64,000 nt of DNA from Streptomyces venezuelae (GTDB lineage: Bacteria; Actinomycetota; Actinomycetes; Streptomycetales; Streptomycetaceae): the NCBI RefSeq assembly GCF_008642355.1, contig NZ_CP029193.1, positions 4,054,001-4,118,000 on the forward strand, in the 5' to 3' direction. Both the position numbers and the translations under genes were made by a program. A model generated the notes under the pieces. The model was not told where the DNA came from, did no database searches, and saw only the letters and a list, made by a program, of their open reading frames with translations. Positions 10,685-21,115 of the stretch are shown one piece after another. Every line of letters starts with the position of its first letter. Within the stretch, counting starts at the first letter, position 1.

Positions 10685-11740
10685 ATGACTCAGGGGGCCG
10701 GTCAGGGACCCGATGTGCGGACGGCGACGCTGCGCGACTTCCGCGTTCCCGCGTACATCCATGAGACGACCGGACCCGCCCCGGTGAACCCCGGCGCGCC
10801 AGGCACCGCGCCGGACGAGGGATACACCCCGACCCAGCGCGACCTGCCCGTCATCAACCGCGGCGACACCGTCCAGGTGCAGGTCATGCCGGAGCCCCCG
10901 CAGCCGCGGGCGAGCGAGGAGTACGGCCCGCTGTTCGTCGTCGGCGACGTCCACGGCTACCTCGCCGAGCTCGTCGCGGCCCTCCAGGAGCAGGGCCTCC
11001 TCGACGCCGAGGGCAATTGGTCCGCGGGCAACGCGCGCCTCTGGTTCCTCGGCGACTTCACCGATCGCGGGCCCGACGGCATCGGCGTCATCGACCTCGT
11101 GATGCGTCTCTCCGCGGAGGCCGCCGCCGCCGGCGGCTACTGCAAGGCGCTCATGGGCAACCACGAGCTGCTCCTGCTCGGCGCCAAACGCTTCGGCGAC
11201 ACCCCGGTGAACTCGGGCGCCGGCACCGCCACCTTCCAGGCCGCCTGGCTCCTGAACGGCGGGCAGAAGACCGACATGGAGCGTCTGGAGGACCACCACC
11301 TCCAGTGGATGGCACGCCTCGACGCGATGGAGGAGGCCGACGGCCACCTGCTCGTGCACTCCGACACGACCGCCTATCTGGATTACGGTGACTCGATCGA
11401 GGCGGTGAACGACACCATCCGGGAGACCCTCACGCGCAACGACGCGGACGAATGCTGGGACCTCTTCCGCAAGTTCACCAAGCGCTTCGCGTTCCGCGAC
11501 GAGTCGGGCCCCTCGGCCGTGCGCGAACTCCTGGACATGTACGGCGGCACGCGCATCGTCCACGGCCACAGCCCCATCCCCTACCTCCTGGGTGACGTCG
11601 GCTCCGAGGACGAGTCGGACGGCGCGGGTCCGGTCATCGAGGGACCGCACGTCTACGCCGACGGTCTGGCCATCGCCATGGACGGCGGAGTGACCATGGC
11701 CGGAAAGCTGCTGGTCTGCCAACTCCCGCTGTCTGTCTGA
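10685..11740 (+). CDS. Calcineurin-like metallophosphoesterase (PP1-type)
   Basis: 351 residues from the ATG at 10685, preferred over the in-frame ATG at 10667 because GGAGGGG lies at the right spacing before it. The metal-ligand motifs are all present in order: GDVHG, GDFTDRGPDG, GNHE and a late HGHSP. These define the phosphoprotein-phosphatase branch of the calcineurin-like fold, using a two-metal site to hydrolyse phosphomonoesters of proteins or nucleotides. The first 75 residues are a Pro-rich extension. Cytosolic; monocistronic by spacing. The substrate is not predictable from sequence. Confidence 0.85.
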   Translation: MTQGAGQGPDVRTATLRDFRVPAYIHETTGPAPVNPGAPGTAPDEGYTPTQRDLPVINRGDTVQVQVMPEPPQPRASEEYGPLFVVGDVHGYLAELVAALQEQGLLDAEGNWSAGNARLWFLGDFTDRGPDGIGVIDLVMRLSAEAAAAGGYCKALMGNHELLLLGAKRFGDTPVNSGAGTATFQAAWLLNGGQKTDMERLEDHHLQWMARLDAMEEADGHLLVHSDTTAYLDYGDSIEAVNDTIRETLTRNDADECWDLFRKFTKRFAFRDESGPSAVRELLDMYGGTRIVHGHSPIPYLLGDVGSEDESDGAGPVIEGPHVYADGLAIAMDGGVTMAGKLLVCQLPLSV

Positions 11741-11926
11741 CCGTTCAGCGAGCAGGCGCCCCCCTACACGATCACGCTGGCCAGGGGGGCAATTTCCGGA
11801 AACCCCCTGTCACCGCGTGCCGTCACGGCTCTACCATCGGCTTATCCGTAGCAGGCTCCCCTCCGTTTCTGCCCAACGGCTCGTAGCCATGCGAGCCTCA
11901 GCCCTACGGAGCATCGGGGGATGCAC

Positions 11927-12811
11927 ATGAACAGCGCTCCACACCTGCTCAATGAGGACCGCCCCGAGTACGAGCGGATCCTCGACGAGGCGCTGCGCAC
12001 CGCACCTGACCGTCCCGAACTCGCCGCAGTGGGCCGGCGGCTCAACACCGAACAACTGCGCACCATGGCCCTGAACGCGACAGCACTGATCACGGCCGCC
12101 GCCGCGGCCGAGTACGCGCACTACGTGAAGGTTCGCGAGGAGTTGCGCGAACCTCGACCGACATCCACCTCGATCCGCGAAGGGAGCGGACAGAGCGCCG
12201 CGGAGTCGGGCTCCGGCGGCGTAGGCCTCGCCACCACGATGGGCGAGGTCGCCGAACCGGCGGCAGCCGCGGGCGCCGGGGCGATCGCCGTGGTCGCGGT
12301 CCTCGCACCCGTTCTCGCGGGGACGGCCGCCGCGATATTCCTGCTCGTCGGCTACATCCTGAAGATGCTCAACCCCGAGCCCGCCTTCGCGGACACCCTG
12401 CTCACCGCGGGATGGCTGTTCGGCGCGCTCACCGCGGGGGGCATCCTGGTCGCAGCGGTCGGTCTGCTCCTGACCGCCCTGCGCAACGGGTCCACCTCGC
12501 TCCCGGCGGGGCTCCACGGCGAGCGGCACGAGGAGGTGTCCCGGGCCAGGGAAGACTGGGGCCGGGCGCTCCTCGAGCGGGGCGTCGTGCCGTTCCTCCG
12601 GGAGGCCCTGACGGAGCCGGGCAGTGCTCCCGCCCGTACGACGTCGGGGAAGCCCGGCGGCACCGGCGCAGCCGGCCGCATGCCCCAACTCGGCTACCAC
12701 AGGCCGGGGTTCAGCAGCCCGGAGGGCGGCCCGGCGGGCCCGCGCCCGAGCTACTCGAGCCCCGACTTCTCCAGCCCCGACTTCGGCGGGCCCGACCACA
12801 AGCCGGAGTAG
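11927..12811 (+). CDS. Membrane protein of unknown function
   Basis: 294 residues; I do not recognise a family. The first 80 residues are helical and soluble, with a segment EYAHYVKVREELREP. They are followed by about four hydrophobic segments between residues 100 and 190, including an Ala/Val-rich one (GAIAVVAVLAPVLAG) and one ending GYILKMLNP, then a charged cytoplasmic-looking stretch and a C-terminal low-complexity tail with repeats of (Y/D)SSPDFSSPDF type. The ATG at 11927 is chosen because GGGGG lies 6 nt upstream; the ATG at 11921 touches it. Flanked by a phosphatase upstream and convergent thiC downstream. Confidence 0.7.
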   Translation: MNSAPHLLNEDRPEYERILDEALRTAPDRPELAAVGRRLNTEQLRTMALNATALITAAAAAEYAHYVKVREELREPRPTSTSIREGSGQSAAESGSGGVGLATTMGEVAEPAAAAGAGAIAVVAVLAPVLAGTAAAIFLLVGYILKMLNPEPAFADTLLTAGWLFGALTAGGILVAAVGLLLTALRNGSTSLPAGLHGERHEEVSRAREDWGRALLERGVVPFLREALTEPGSAPARTTSGKPGGTGAAGRMPQLGYHRPGFSSPEGGPAGPRPSYSSPDFSSPDFGGPDHKPE

Positions 12812-12865
12812 CGGGTCGGCCGAACCGCACCGCTACGGGGCTGTACCACCCGCTTCGTGGCCCCG

Positions 12866-12882
12866 CCGCCCCTCTGGGGCGG
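12866..12882. terminator. Hairpin between the unknown membrane gene and thiC
   Basis: CCGCCCC-TCT-GGGGCGG, a perfect 7-bp stem lying between convergent genes; it could stop either transcript. Confidence 0.55.
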
Positions 12883-12897
12883 GACCACGGAGCTTCG

Positions 12898-14878
<1,981 letters not shown>

Positions 14879-14961
14879 GCGATTGCAAAGGTGGCTCCAC
14901 GCTAGCGTCATGTCGGGCGCGCTGAACAGAGGGCCCCTCCCGTTCTTGCGATGATCGGGCA

Positions 14962-16401
14962 GTGACCACCACAGAGCCGCCGCCCCCGCCACCCCCGCAG
15001 CCGCCCGTCTCCGGGACGCCTCCGGAGGGCCATGGACACGGCCACGGACACGGGCATTCCCACAGCCACGGCCCGGCCGCGCCGGTCTCCCAGCACCTCC
15101 GCAAGGTCATCGCGGCCGTACTGATCCCCTTCGCCACCGCCGTAGTCGTCGGACTCGTGGTGCTCTGGCCCGGAGGCACGCCGAGCCACGAACGCACCGG
15201 CGTCGGCTTCGACCGGCAGACACAGGCGGCGAAGGTCACGAAGGTGCAGGAGCTGCCCTGCAAGGACCTCAGCCCCTCGCAGACCCCGCCGAACGGCGAC
15301 ACCTCCACCGCCGAGGGCCAGTCCGCGCAGTCCACGGCCACGGGCATCTGCAAGAAGGCCACCGTCGAGGTCACCAGCGGTGAGGACAAGGGACGCACCT
15401 TCACGGAGATCATCCAGCCGGACTCTCCGCGCCAGCTGAAGCAGGGCCAAGAGGTGGTGGTCGCCTACGAGCCCAAGGCCCCCGAAGGACTGCAGTACTC
15501 CGTCACCGACGTGAACCGCAAGATCCCGATGGCGCTGCTCGCCGGAATCTTCGCGCTCGCCGTCGTCGTCGTGGGCCGGCTCCGTGGCGTGATGGCCCTG
15601 GTCGCCCTCGCCATCAGCTTCATGGTCCTCACGTTCTTCATCCTGCCGGCGATCCTTCAGGGCTCGAATCCCCTGGTCGTGGCGGTGATCGGAGCGAGCG
15701 CCATCATGTTGATCGCGCTCTATCTCTGCCACGGCCTGACGGCCAGGACCTCCGTCGCGGTACTCGGCACGCTCATCTCCCTCCTCCTCATCGGCCTGCT
15801 CGGCTCGCTCTTCATCGGCTGGGCCGCTCTCACCGGCAACACTGATGACAACACCGGCCTCATCCACGGCCTGTATCCGTCCATCGACATGAGCGGTCTA
15901 CTGCTCGCGGGCGTCATCATCGGCTCGCTCGGCGTCCTCGACGACGTGACGGTCACCCAGACCTCAGCGGTATGGGAACTGCATCAGGCCAACCCGACGA
16001 TGGGCTGGCGCGGCCTGTACCGCGCGGGCATCCGCATCGGCCGCGACCACATCGCCTCGGTCGTCAACACCCTCGTCCTCGCCTACGCGGGCGCCGCGCT
16101 GCCCCTGCTCCTCCTCTTCTCCATCGCCCAGTCCAGCGTGGGCACGGTGGCCAACAGTGAGCTGGTCGCCGAGGAGATCGTGCGCACTCTGATCGGCTCC
16201 ATCGGCCTGGTCGCCTCGGTACCGGTGACGACCGCGCTGGCCGCCCTGGTCGTCTCGGCGGACCGCTCCACCATCCCCGACCGCTCCACCGTGCCCGGCC
16301 GCTCCACCGCCCCCGGCCATTCCACTGCCCCCGGCCGGCCTTCGACGGCCGGGGCGACCCGAGCTTCCCGCGGAGGGAAGGGACGGCGCCGCAAGCGTTA
16401 G
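14962..16401 (+). CDS. YibE/F-family membrane protein with His-rich head
   Basis: 479 residues. A Pro-rich start is followed by a His-Gly run (GHGHGHGHGHSHSHG, about residues 28-42) that could bind metal ions. One membrane helix follows (about 55-75), then an extracytoplasmic beta-rich domain to about residue 185, then about seven more helices and a basic tail. The helical part (VLDDVTVTQTSAVWEL, ARTSVAVLGT) matches the YibE/F family, whose activity is not established. GTG start with no Shine-Dalgarno, so probably leaderless. Divergent from the thiC riboswitch, convergent with ssgA. Confidence 0.8.
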   Translation: MTTTEPPPPPPPQPPVSGTPPEGHGHGHGHGHSHSHGPAAPVSQHLRKVIAAVLIPFATAVVVGLVVLWPGGTPSHERTGVGFDRQTQAAKVTKVQELPCKDLSPSQTPPNGDTSTAEGQSAQSTATGICKKATVEVTSGEDKGRTFTEIIQPDSPRQLKQGQEVVVAYEPKAPEGLQYSVTDVNRKIPMALLAGIFALAVVVVGRLRGVMALVALAISFMVLTFFILPAILQGSNPLVVAVIGASAIMLIALYLCHGLTARTSVAVLGTLISLLLIGLLGSLFIGWAALTGNTDDNTGLIHGLYPSIDMSGLLLAGVIIGSLGVLDDVTVTQTSAVWELHQANPTMGWRGLYRAGIRIGRDHIASVVNTLVLAYAGAALPLLLLFSIAQSSVGTVANSELVAEEIVRTLIGSIGLVASVPVTTALAALVVSADRSTIPDRSTVPGRSTAPGHSTAPGRPSTAGATRASRGGKGRRRKR

Positions 16402-16478
16402 CTTCCGAACTCACAGAGCGTCGGCCTCGCGAAAATGCACCAAAATGCTGTCGCCCTGCGCCCGTTGACGTCAGTAGT

Positions 16479-16922
16479 TCAACCCGCGCTCTGGGCCTCC
16501 GCGAGGATGCGGTCGAGCGTCTCGTCGAGGTGCGCATCGAAGTCGGCGAGCGCCCGCTCCTGCCCCAGCGGCACCAACTTGTCCGTCCGGTCGAGGAAGG
16601 CGAGCAGCGGGGGGATGCCCACCCTGAACAGCGCCTGGTCCCCGCCGACCTGAAGTCTGATCAGGGCTTCGTCCAACATCATGGAATCGGTGGGCTCGAC
16701 GCGCACATCTCCGTCCCCGCACGGCCTGCCCACCCCGTCGATCAACAACTCCCGCCCGAAGGCCCAGGTCACCGGGGCATCCCCCGGCAGGTGGAACGTC
16801 AGCCGCACGGCATAGGGATCCCCGAGCTCGTAGCGCAGCTCCACCGGGATGCGGAACGACAGCTCCTCGGAAACGAGGAAGCTCATCATGACCTCTGCCT
16901 GTACCGTCTCGGTCTCGCCCAT
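16479..16922 (-). CDS. ssgA: SsgA, sporulation-specific cell division activator
   Basis: 147 residues. The sequence from VQAEVMMSFLVSEELSF through VTWAFGRELL to FLDRTDKLVPLGQE is that of the SsgA-like proteins, found only in sporulating actinomycetes. In S. coelicolor SsgA activates sporulation septation by positioning SsgB and hence FtsZ. The fold is a whirly-like trimer and no enzymatic residues are expected. The next gene upstream on the same strand is ssgR, the activator known to be needed for ssgA transcription, and the pairing identifies this family member as SsgA rather than another SALP. Ends 77 bp from the convergent YibE/F gene. Confidence 0.93.
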   Translation of the reverse strand: MGETETVQAEVMMSFLVSEELSFRIPVELRYELGDPYAVRLTFHLPGDAPVTWAFGRELLIDGVGRPCGDGDVRVEPTDSMMLDEALIRLQVGGDQALFRVGIPPLLAFLDRTDKLVPLGQERALADFDAHLDETLDRILAEAQSAG

Positions 16923-17036
16923 CGCGCGCCCTACCCCGTCACTTGGCCCTCATGGCCCTCAAGCGGCCAGGAACCAGCTCCCTGACACCCTCCGCATCTT
17001 GCTTAACGTGAACGCCGCATCACAAGGAGTGAGTTT

Positions 17037-17861
17037 TCAGATGCTGATAGAGAAAGCGAGTGTCCCTAGTAGCTTTCCGATCTCCCGTTGCAACTTCTCA
17101 GCTGCCGGCAGCAGTCGGTCGGCCTGCGAGGAGGAGACAGAAATGGCCATGGTCGCCGCGGTGTCGCCGGCCATGATCGGGACCGCCGCGCAGAGTGTCC
17201 CGAGCGCGTACTCCTGCCGCTCCAGGACGGGCCGCATGCGCTCCATGGAGTCGAGCCGCCGGATGAACGTCCGATCGTCCCGGACCGTGTAGCGCGTGAT
17301 CGACTGAACCGGGTAGCGGTCGAGGTGGTTCTGCCGTGCCTCGTCGTCGAGTTGGCCCAGCAGGCACTGTCCGATCGCGTGGGCGTGCCCGGTCTCCCGG
17401 AAGTCCGCCCACTCCTCGACGGCGGGGTTTCCCGGGGTGTCCGCGACAGCCACGACATCGATCTCCCCCTCTCGGTAGACGGCGAAGTACATGGGGACGC
17501 CGAGGGTGTCCCGCAGGTGCGCCAGAGTCTCGTTGATCCGTGCGTGCCGCTTCTGTTGAGCTCCGCTGCTGCTCAGCCGCTCGGCTGCCTCACCGAGCAC
17601 GAACAGGCCCTTGTCCCGGCGCAGATACCCCTCGTGGGTCAGGGTGCGGAGCAGGTGGTACGCGGTGGGGAGGGCGAGGCCCGCTTCTCGCGCCAATTGC
17701 TTGGCGGGTGCCCCGCTCTGGTGCGACGCGGCGGCTTCCAGGAGCCGCATCGCCCGCTGCACGGAGCCGATGAGGGTGGGGCCGACGGCGGGGTCGGTGC
17801 TTGTGTCGACCGGTGAGCTGGTGGTGTCCACCGGTGAGCTGGTGGTGTCGACCGCGGCCAA
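17037..17861 (-). CDS. ssgR: SsgR, IclR-family regulator of ssgA
   Basis: 274 residues: an N-terminal winged helix (about 28-90, with KQLAREAGLALPTAYHLLRTL) and a C-terminal IclR effector domain. In S. coelicolor the equivalent gene next to ssgA activates it. The N-terminus contains a duplicated heptad (SSPVDTT-type), encoded by a 21-bp direct repeat at 17810-17851, which is unlike the rest of the protein and may be a recent expansion or untranslated if a later start is used. The 114-bp gap before ssgA (16923-17036) should hold its target promoter. Confidence 0.9.
   Translation of the reverse strand: MAAVDTTSSPVDTTSSPVDTSTDPAVGPTLIGSVQRAMRLLEAAASHQSGAPAKQLAREAGLALPTAYHLLRTLTHEGYLRRDKGLFVLGEAAERLSSSGAQQKRHARINETLAHLRDTLGVPMYFAVYREGEIDVVAVADTPGNPAVEEWADFRETGHAHAIGQCLLGQLDDEARQNHLDRYPVQSITRYTVRDDRTFIRRLDSMERMRPVLERQEYALGTLCAAVPIMAGDTAATMAISVSSSQADRLLPAAEKLQREIGKLLGTLAFSISI
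17810..17851. repeat. 21-bp direct repeat in the ssgR 5' end
   Basis: Two near-identical 21-bp units (CGGTGAGCTGGTGGTGTCSAC) in tandem, coding for the repeated Asp-Thr-Thr-Ser-Ser-Pro-Val block of SsgR. Confidence 0.7.
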
Positions 17862-18048
17862 GGTTCACTCCCGAAGCGCGTGAAGCCCGCCCGCCCGTGC
17901 CCGGTAGCGAGGGAGGAGCGGTGTACGTACGTGCGCCCGTCCGTGGGGGGTCGACCCCCACGTCGGATTTCGGACTCTAATCCTCGGCAGCCGTCTTACG
18001 GTGCCTCACCGGGAAACTTCCCCCGTCCGAGGGAACTTTCGGGGAAAT

Positions 18049-18270
18049 TCACCAGTCCGTGCGGGAGGAGGACGAGCCGGATATGAACTTCCGTACGACA
18101 TAGATGAGTCCGCCGACCAAGGCTACAAATATGAGCGCCTTGAAGAGCAAACCGACCACGAATCCGACCACGGTCGCTATCAAGCTGCCGAACACGACGA
18201 GTGCGACGACCGGAACGGCCACCCACTTCACCCACCACGGCATTCCCGCAAAGATCTCCTTGGTTGCCAT
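18049..18270 (-). CDS. Small membrane protein, DUF5326 type
   Basis: 73 residues from the ATG at 18268-18270, which has AAGGA upstream; a longer frame exists but lacks support. The N-terminus MATKEIFAGMPWWVKW is followed by two hydrophobic helices (about 17-42 and 44-60) and a short Ser-rich tail. This matches a small Streptomyces membrane family of unknown function (DUF5326 from memory). It lies in the ssgA-ssgR neighbourhood, on the same strand as both, but separated from ssgR by an untranslated gap. Confidence 0.75.
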   Translation of the reverse strand: MATKEIFAGMPWWVKWVAVPVVALVVFGSLIATVVGFVVGLLFKALIFVALVGGLIYVVRKFISGSSSSRTDW

Positions 18271-18488
18271 CGTCCTTACCTCTCTCCGCTCTGCTTCCTG
18301 AATCTCCGCAGGGTTCCCGGCTTCTTGCATTCGATGCTAGAGCGCCGACGGGCTCCGCGGGGGCCTCGGATCCCTTGTCCTCCCCTGATCCAACCCCTAG
18401 GGAACCCCGAGGTCGCAGCCCTGAGGAGGTCGACCTGAGGGGGAGAGCGGAGCAGTCCGTGGTGGACGGCGGACGAGGTAAGGGCTCG

Positions 18489-18806
18489 TCAGGACTCCGG
18501 GGGAGAGAACACGACCAGCACCCTCAAATCCTCGCTGATGTGGTGGAACTTGTGGGCGACACCGGCCGGCACATAGACGACGCTGCCCCGCGCCACCTGC
18601 GTCGTCTCCATTCCCACAGTGATCGCCGCGCGACCGCTGACGACCATGTACACCTCGTCCTGCCGGTGCGGCTGCTGCGGGTCGGTGTCGCCGGCGTTCA
18701 GCGCGTACAGCCCGACCGACATGTTTCTCTCCCGCAGGAACTGCAGATACGCGCCGTCGTTCGCGGCGCGCTCCGCCTCCAGCTCGTCCAGTCGGAAAGC
18801 CTTCAT
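18489..18806 (-). CDS. Single-domain cupin protein
   Basis: 105 residues forming one small cupin barrel. The two conserved motifs are visible: PHRQDEVYMVVSG and, later, PAGVAHKFH, with His/Glu residues that normally bind a metal. Such proteins are dioxygenases, isomerases or ligand sensors; the substrate is unknown here. Divergent from the holin-like gene. Confidence 0.8.
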   Translation of the reverse strand: MKAFRLDELEAERAANDGAYLQFLRERNMSVGLYALNAGDTDPQQPHRQDEVYMVVSGRAAITVGMETTQVARGSVVYVPAGVAHKFHHISEDLRVLVVFSPPES

Positions 18807-18926
18807 CGCCTTCGTACTCCCCTTGCTGATGACCGTGTTGCCGCTGCTCGCCGTGGGCTGCTCGCGGTCCTTCGCGGGCTTTCACGGGCCGACCGTTCCG
18901 GGCCCGTGTCTGCCACGATCAGACAC

Positions 18927-19304
18927 ATGAAGAATTTCGTAGTCAAGACGATCGCCAACGCTGCGGCCCTGGCCGTCGCCGTGTGGCTGCTCGACAAGAT
19001 CACCCTGACCGGGGACAGCACGGGCAAGAAGGTCGGCACGCTCATCGTCGTCGCCCTGCTCTTCGGGCTGGTGAACTTCCTGGTCAAGCCGGTGGTGAAG
19101 GTCCTCACCTTCCCTCTGTTCATCCTGACCCTCGGCTTGATCACCCTCGTGGTCAACGCCCTGATGCTGCTGCTCACCTCGTGGCTCGCCGACAAGCTCG
19201 ATGTCAGCTTCCACGTCGAGGGCTTCTGGACCGCCGTTCTGGGCGGCCTGATCATCTCGATCGTGTCTTGGGCGCTGCATGTCGTCCTGCCCGACGACGA
19301 CTGA
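18927..19304 (+). CDS. Phage-holin family 4 membrane protein
   Basis: 125 residues with four predicted membrane helices (NAAALAVAVWLLDKI, VGTLIVVALLFGLVNFLVKP, LFILTLGLITLVVNALMLLL, FWTAVLGGLIISIVSW). It matches the family named after phage holins (PF04020 type), which is widespread in non-phage bacterial loci. No phage genes are nearby, so a lysis role is unlikely. Short leader; start ATG at 18927. Confidence 0.85.
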   Translation: MKNFVVKTIANAAALAVAVWLLDKITLTGDSTGKKVGTLIVVALLFGLVNFLVKPVVKVLTFPLFILTLGLITLVVNALMLLLTSWLADKLDVSFHVEGFWTAVLGGLIISIVSWALHVVLPDDD

Positions 19305-19399
19305 CTGACCGAGCAGTCCGGGGTGTGTCCGAGAATGGTGGAGGCGGCGAGCGAAGGCCTGCTCGACGCTGTACGTGCAGCAGTGGAGAGGCGGGCGGC

Positions 19400-20725
19400 A
19401 TGACGGAATCGGGACGCAAGGGCGGCAGCGGAGCCGGCCTCGGCGACGGCACGCGGGCGGCCTCCGGTGACGACACGCGCATGGCCTGCAGTGACGGCAC
19501 TCGGGCGGTGCCGGGCGGCAGTACGCACGCGGTCCCCGGCGAGGACACACGGGCGGCCTCCGGTGACGACAGCCGTGCGGTCCTCGGCGACGGCACGCGG
19601 GCGGTCCGGGTCGGGCTGCCCGCCCCGGTGAAACACGAGCCGACGCTGCCCGGTCCTGTCTTCGCCGCGCACTTTCATCTGCCGGGCGACCCCACAGGCG
19701 GCTACGCGTACGGGCGTGACGAGAACCCCACCTGGACACACCTGGAGCGCGCCATAGGCGAGCTCGAGGCGCCGGACGCGGGGTCGAACGCGGGGTCGGA
19801 CGTCGAGACCTTGGTCTTCGCCTCCGGCATGGCGGCGATCTCGGCGGTCCTTTTCTCGCAACTGCGCGCGGGGGACGCGGTGGTCCTGCCGGACGACGGC
19901 TATCAGGTCCTTCCGCTGGTCCGCGAGCAGCTCACGGCATACGGCATCGAGGTGCGCACCGCCCCGACCGGCGACGACGCGCAGCTCGACGTCCTGGACG
20001 GTGCCAAGCTGCTGTGGATCGAGACGCCGTCCAACCCCGGCCTCGACGTGTGCGACGTGCGGCGCCTGGCCGAAGCGGCACACGCACGTGGCGTGCTGGT
20101 GGCGGTCGACAACACCCTGGCGACGCCGCTCGGCCAGCGTCCACTCGAACTCGGCGCGGACTTCGCCGTGGCCAGCGGCACCAAGATGCTCACCGGTCAC
20201 GGCGACATCCTCCTGGGGTACGTCGCCTGCCGTGACGCGGAACTGACGACGTCGGTGCGGCGCTGGCGCAAGATCGTCGGTGCGATTCCGGGTCCGATGG
20301 AGGCCTGGCTCGCGCATCGCTCGCTGGCCACGCTCCAGTTGCGGGCCGACCGGCAGAACGCGAACGCCCTCGTCCTCGCCCAGGCCCTGCGCGAGCGCGC
20401 CGAAGTGGCCGGACTGCGATATCCCGGGCTGCCCGACGACCCCTCCCACAAGGTCGCCGCGCGGCAGATGCGCCGCTTCGGGTGCGTGCTCTCGTTCACG
20501 CTGTCCACGCGGGAGCGTGCCGAGCGCTTCCTGGAGTCGCTGCGACTGGTCGACGACGCGACGAGCTTCGGCGGTGTGCGGTCGACGGCCGAGCGCCGCG
20601 GACGCTGGGGTGGCGACGCCGTTCCGGAGGGCTTCATCCGCTTCTCCGCGGGCGCCGAGGATCCCGACGACCTCGTGGCGGACGTGCTGCGTGCGCTGGA
20701 CGAGTCGGCCGAAGCGGCCGACTGA
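19400..20725 (+). CDS. Cystathionine gamma-synthase/lyase-like PLP enzyme
   Basis: 441 residues. The catalytic part (from about residue 71) is a Cys/Met-metabolism PLP enzyme: FASGMAAISAVL binds the cofactor phosphate, ETPSNP and DNTLATP line the site, and the PLP lysine is in SGTKMLTGHGD. These enzymes act in transsulfuration (cystathionine synthesis or cleavage). The first 70 residues are unusual: seven imperfect octapeptides of GDGTRAAS type at residues 15-70. If the true start is later, this head is untranslated. A hairpin terminator follows downstream. The reaction cannot be fixed from sequence. Confidence 0.8.
   Translation: MTESGRKGGSGAGLGDGTRAASGDDTRMACSDGTRAVPGGSTHAVPGEDTRAASGDDSRAVLGDGTRAVRVGLPAPVKHEPTLPGPVFAAHFHLPGDPTGGYAYGRDENPTWTHLERAIGELEAPDAGSNAGSDVETLVFASGMAAISAVLFSQLRAGDAVVLPDDGYQVLPLVREQLTAYGIEVRTAPTGDDAQLDVLDGAKLLWIETPSNPGLDVCDVRRLAEAAHARGVLVAVDNTLATPLGQRPLELGADFAVASGTKMLTGHGDILLGYVACRDAELTTSVRRWRKIVGAIPGPMEAWLAHRSLATLQLRADRQNANALVLAQALRERAEVAGLRYPGLPDDPSHKVAARQMRRFGCVLSFTLSTRERAERFLESLRLVDDATSFGGVRSTAERRGRWGGDAVPEGFIRFSAGAEDPDDLVADVLRALDESAEAAD
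19442..19609 (+). repeat. Seven 24-bp repeats in the 5' end of the PLP enzyme gene
   Basis: Seven imperfect 24-bp units encode the octapeptides GDGTRAAS, GDDTRMAC, SDGTRAVP, GGSTHAVP, GEDTRAAS, GDDSRAVL and GDGTRAVR. They are in phase with the reading frame and absent from typical family members. Confidence 0.8.
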
Positions 20726-20769
20726 GCGGATTCGGCAGTCGCGCCGACCGGTGCGAGGAGCAGCCGGTA

Positions 20770-20890
20770 CGGCGCGGAAGCCCGCCGGTGAGGCGGGGGA
20801 GTCAACCGTGCGGCGCGGAAGCCCGCCGGTGAGGCGGGGGGCCAACCGTGCGGCGCGGAAGCCCATCGGGACGGCGGGGAGGCCTACCGC
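20770..20890. repeat. About 40-bp tandem repeat, three copies
   Basis: Copies at 20770-20810, 20811-20850 and 20851-20890 share the core CGGCGCGGAAGCCC; the first two are nearly identical and the third is degenerate. They follow the PLP enzyme stop codon. In one frame they would encode Arg/Pro-rich peptide without a start, so they are taken as non-coding. Confidence 0.8.
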
Positions 20891-20940
20891 GCGGGGCAGA
20901 AGCAGCCCCGTGCGAGGGACTCGCTGCGGCTACGCACAAC

Positions 20941-20979
20941 GAACGGTCCGAGCCTCCCCCCTCGTGGCTCGGACCGTTC
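20941..20979. terminator. Terminator after the PLP enzyme gene
   Basis: Perfect 14-bp arms (GAACGGTCCGAGCC and its complement at 20966-20979) with an 11-nt pyrimidine-rich loop. No U-tract follows, as is common in Streptomyces. Confidence 0.8.
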
Positions 20980-21115
20980 CGGTTCTGCGCGCGGAGAACC
21001 GCGCCAACAAGGCTAGTTGACTCTGTGTCAGTGTCCAATCACAGTAGCGACAGAAAGCTATCGGCATATTTATGGTTGGACGCACCCTGAGGGCACGAAG
21101 GGGAGGCGCGTCGCC

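Larger units (their letters stand above)
20726..21115. other. Intergenic region with tandem repeats and a terminator
   Basis: 390 bp between the PLP enzyme gene and the LysR gene. It contains a roughly 40-bp repeat in three copies and a strong hairpin, listed separately. The last 100 bp is more AT-rich and should hold the LysR promoter. Confidence 0.6.

Noticed and set aside
18927..19304. Holin-like gene as a sign of prophage
   Set aside because: No other phage gene, integrase or att-like repeat is near; the family is common in ordinary chromosomes.
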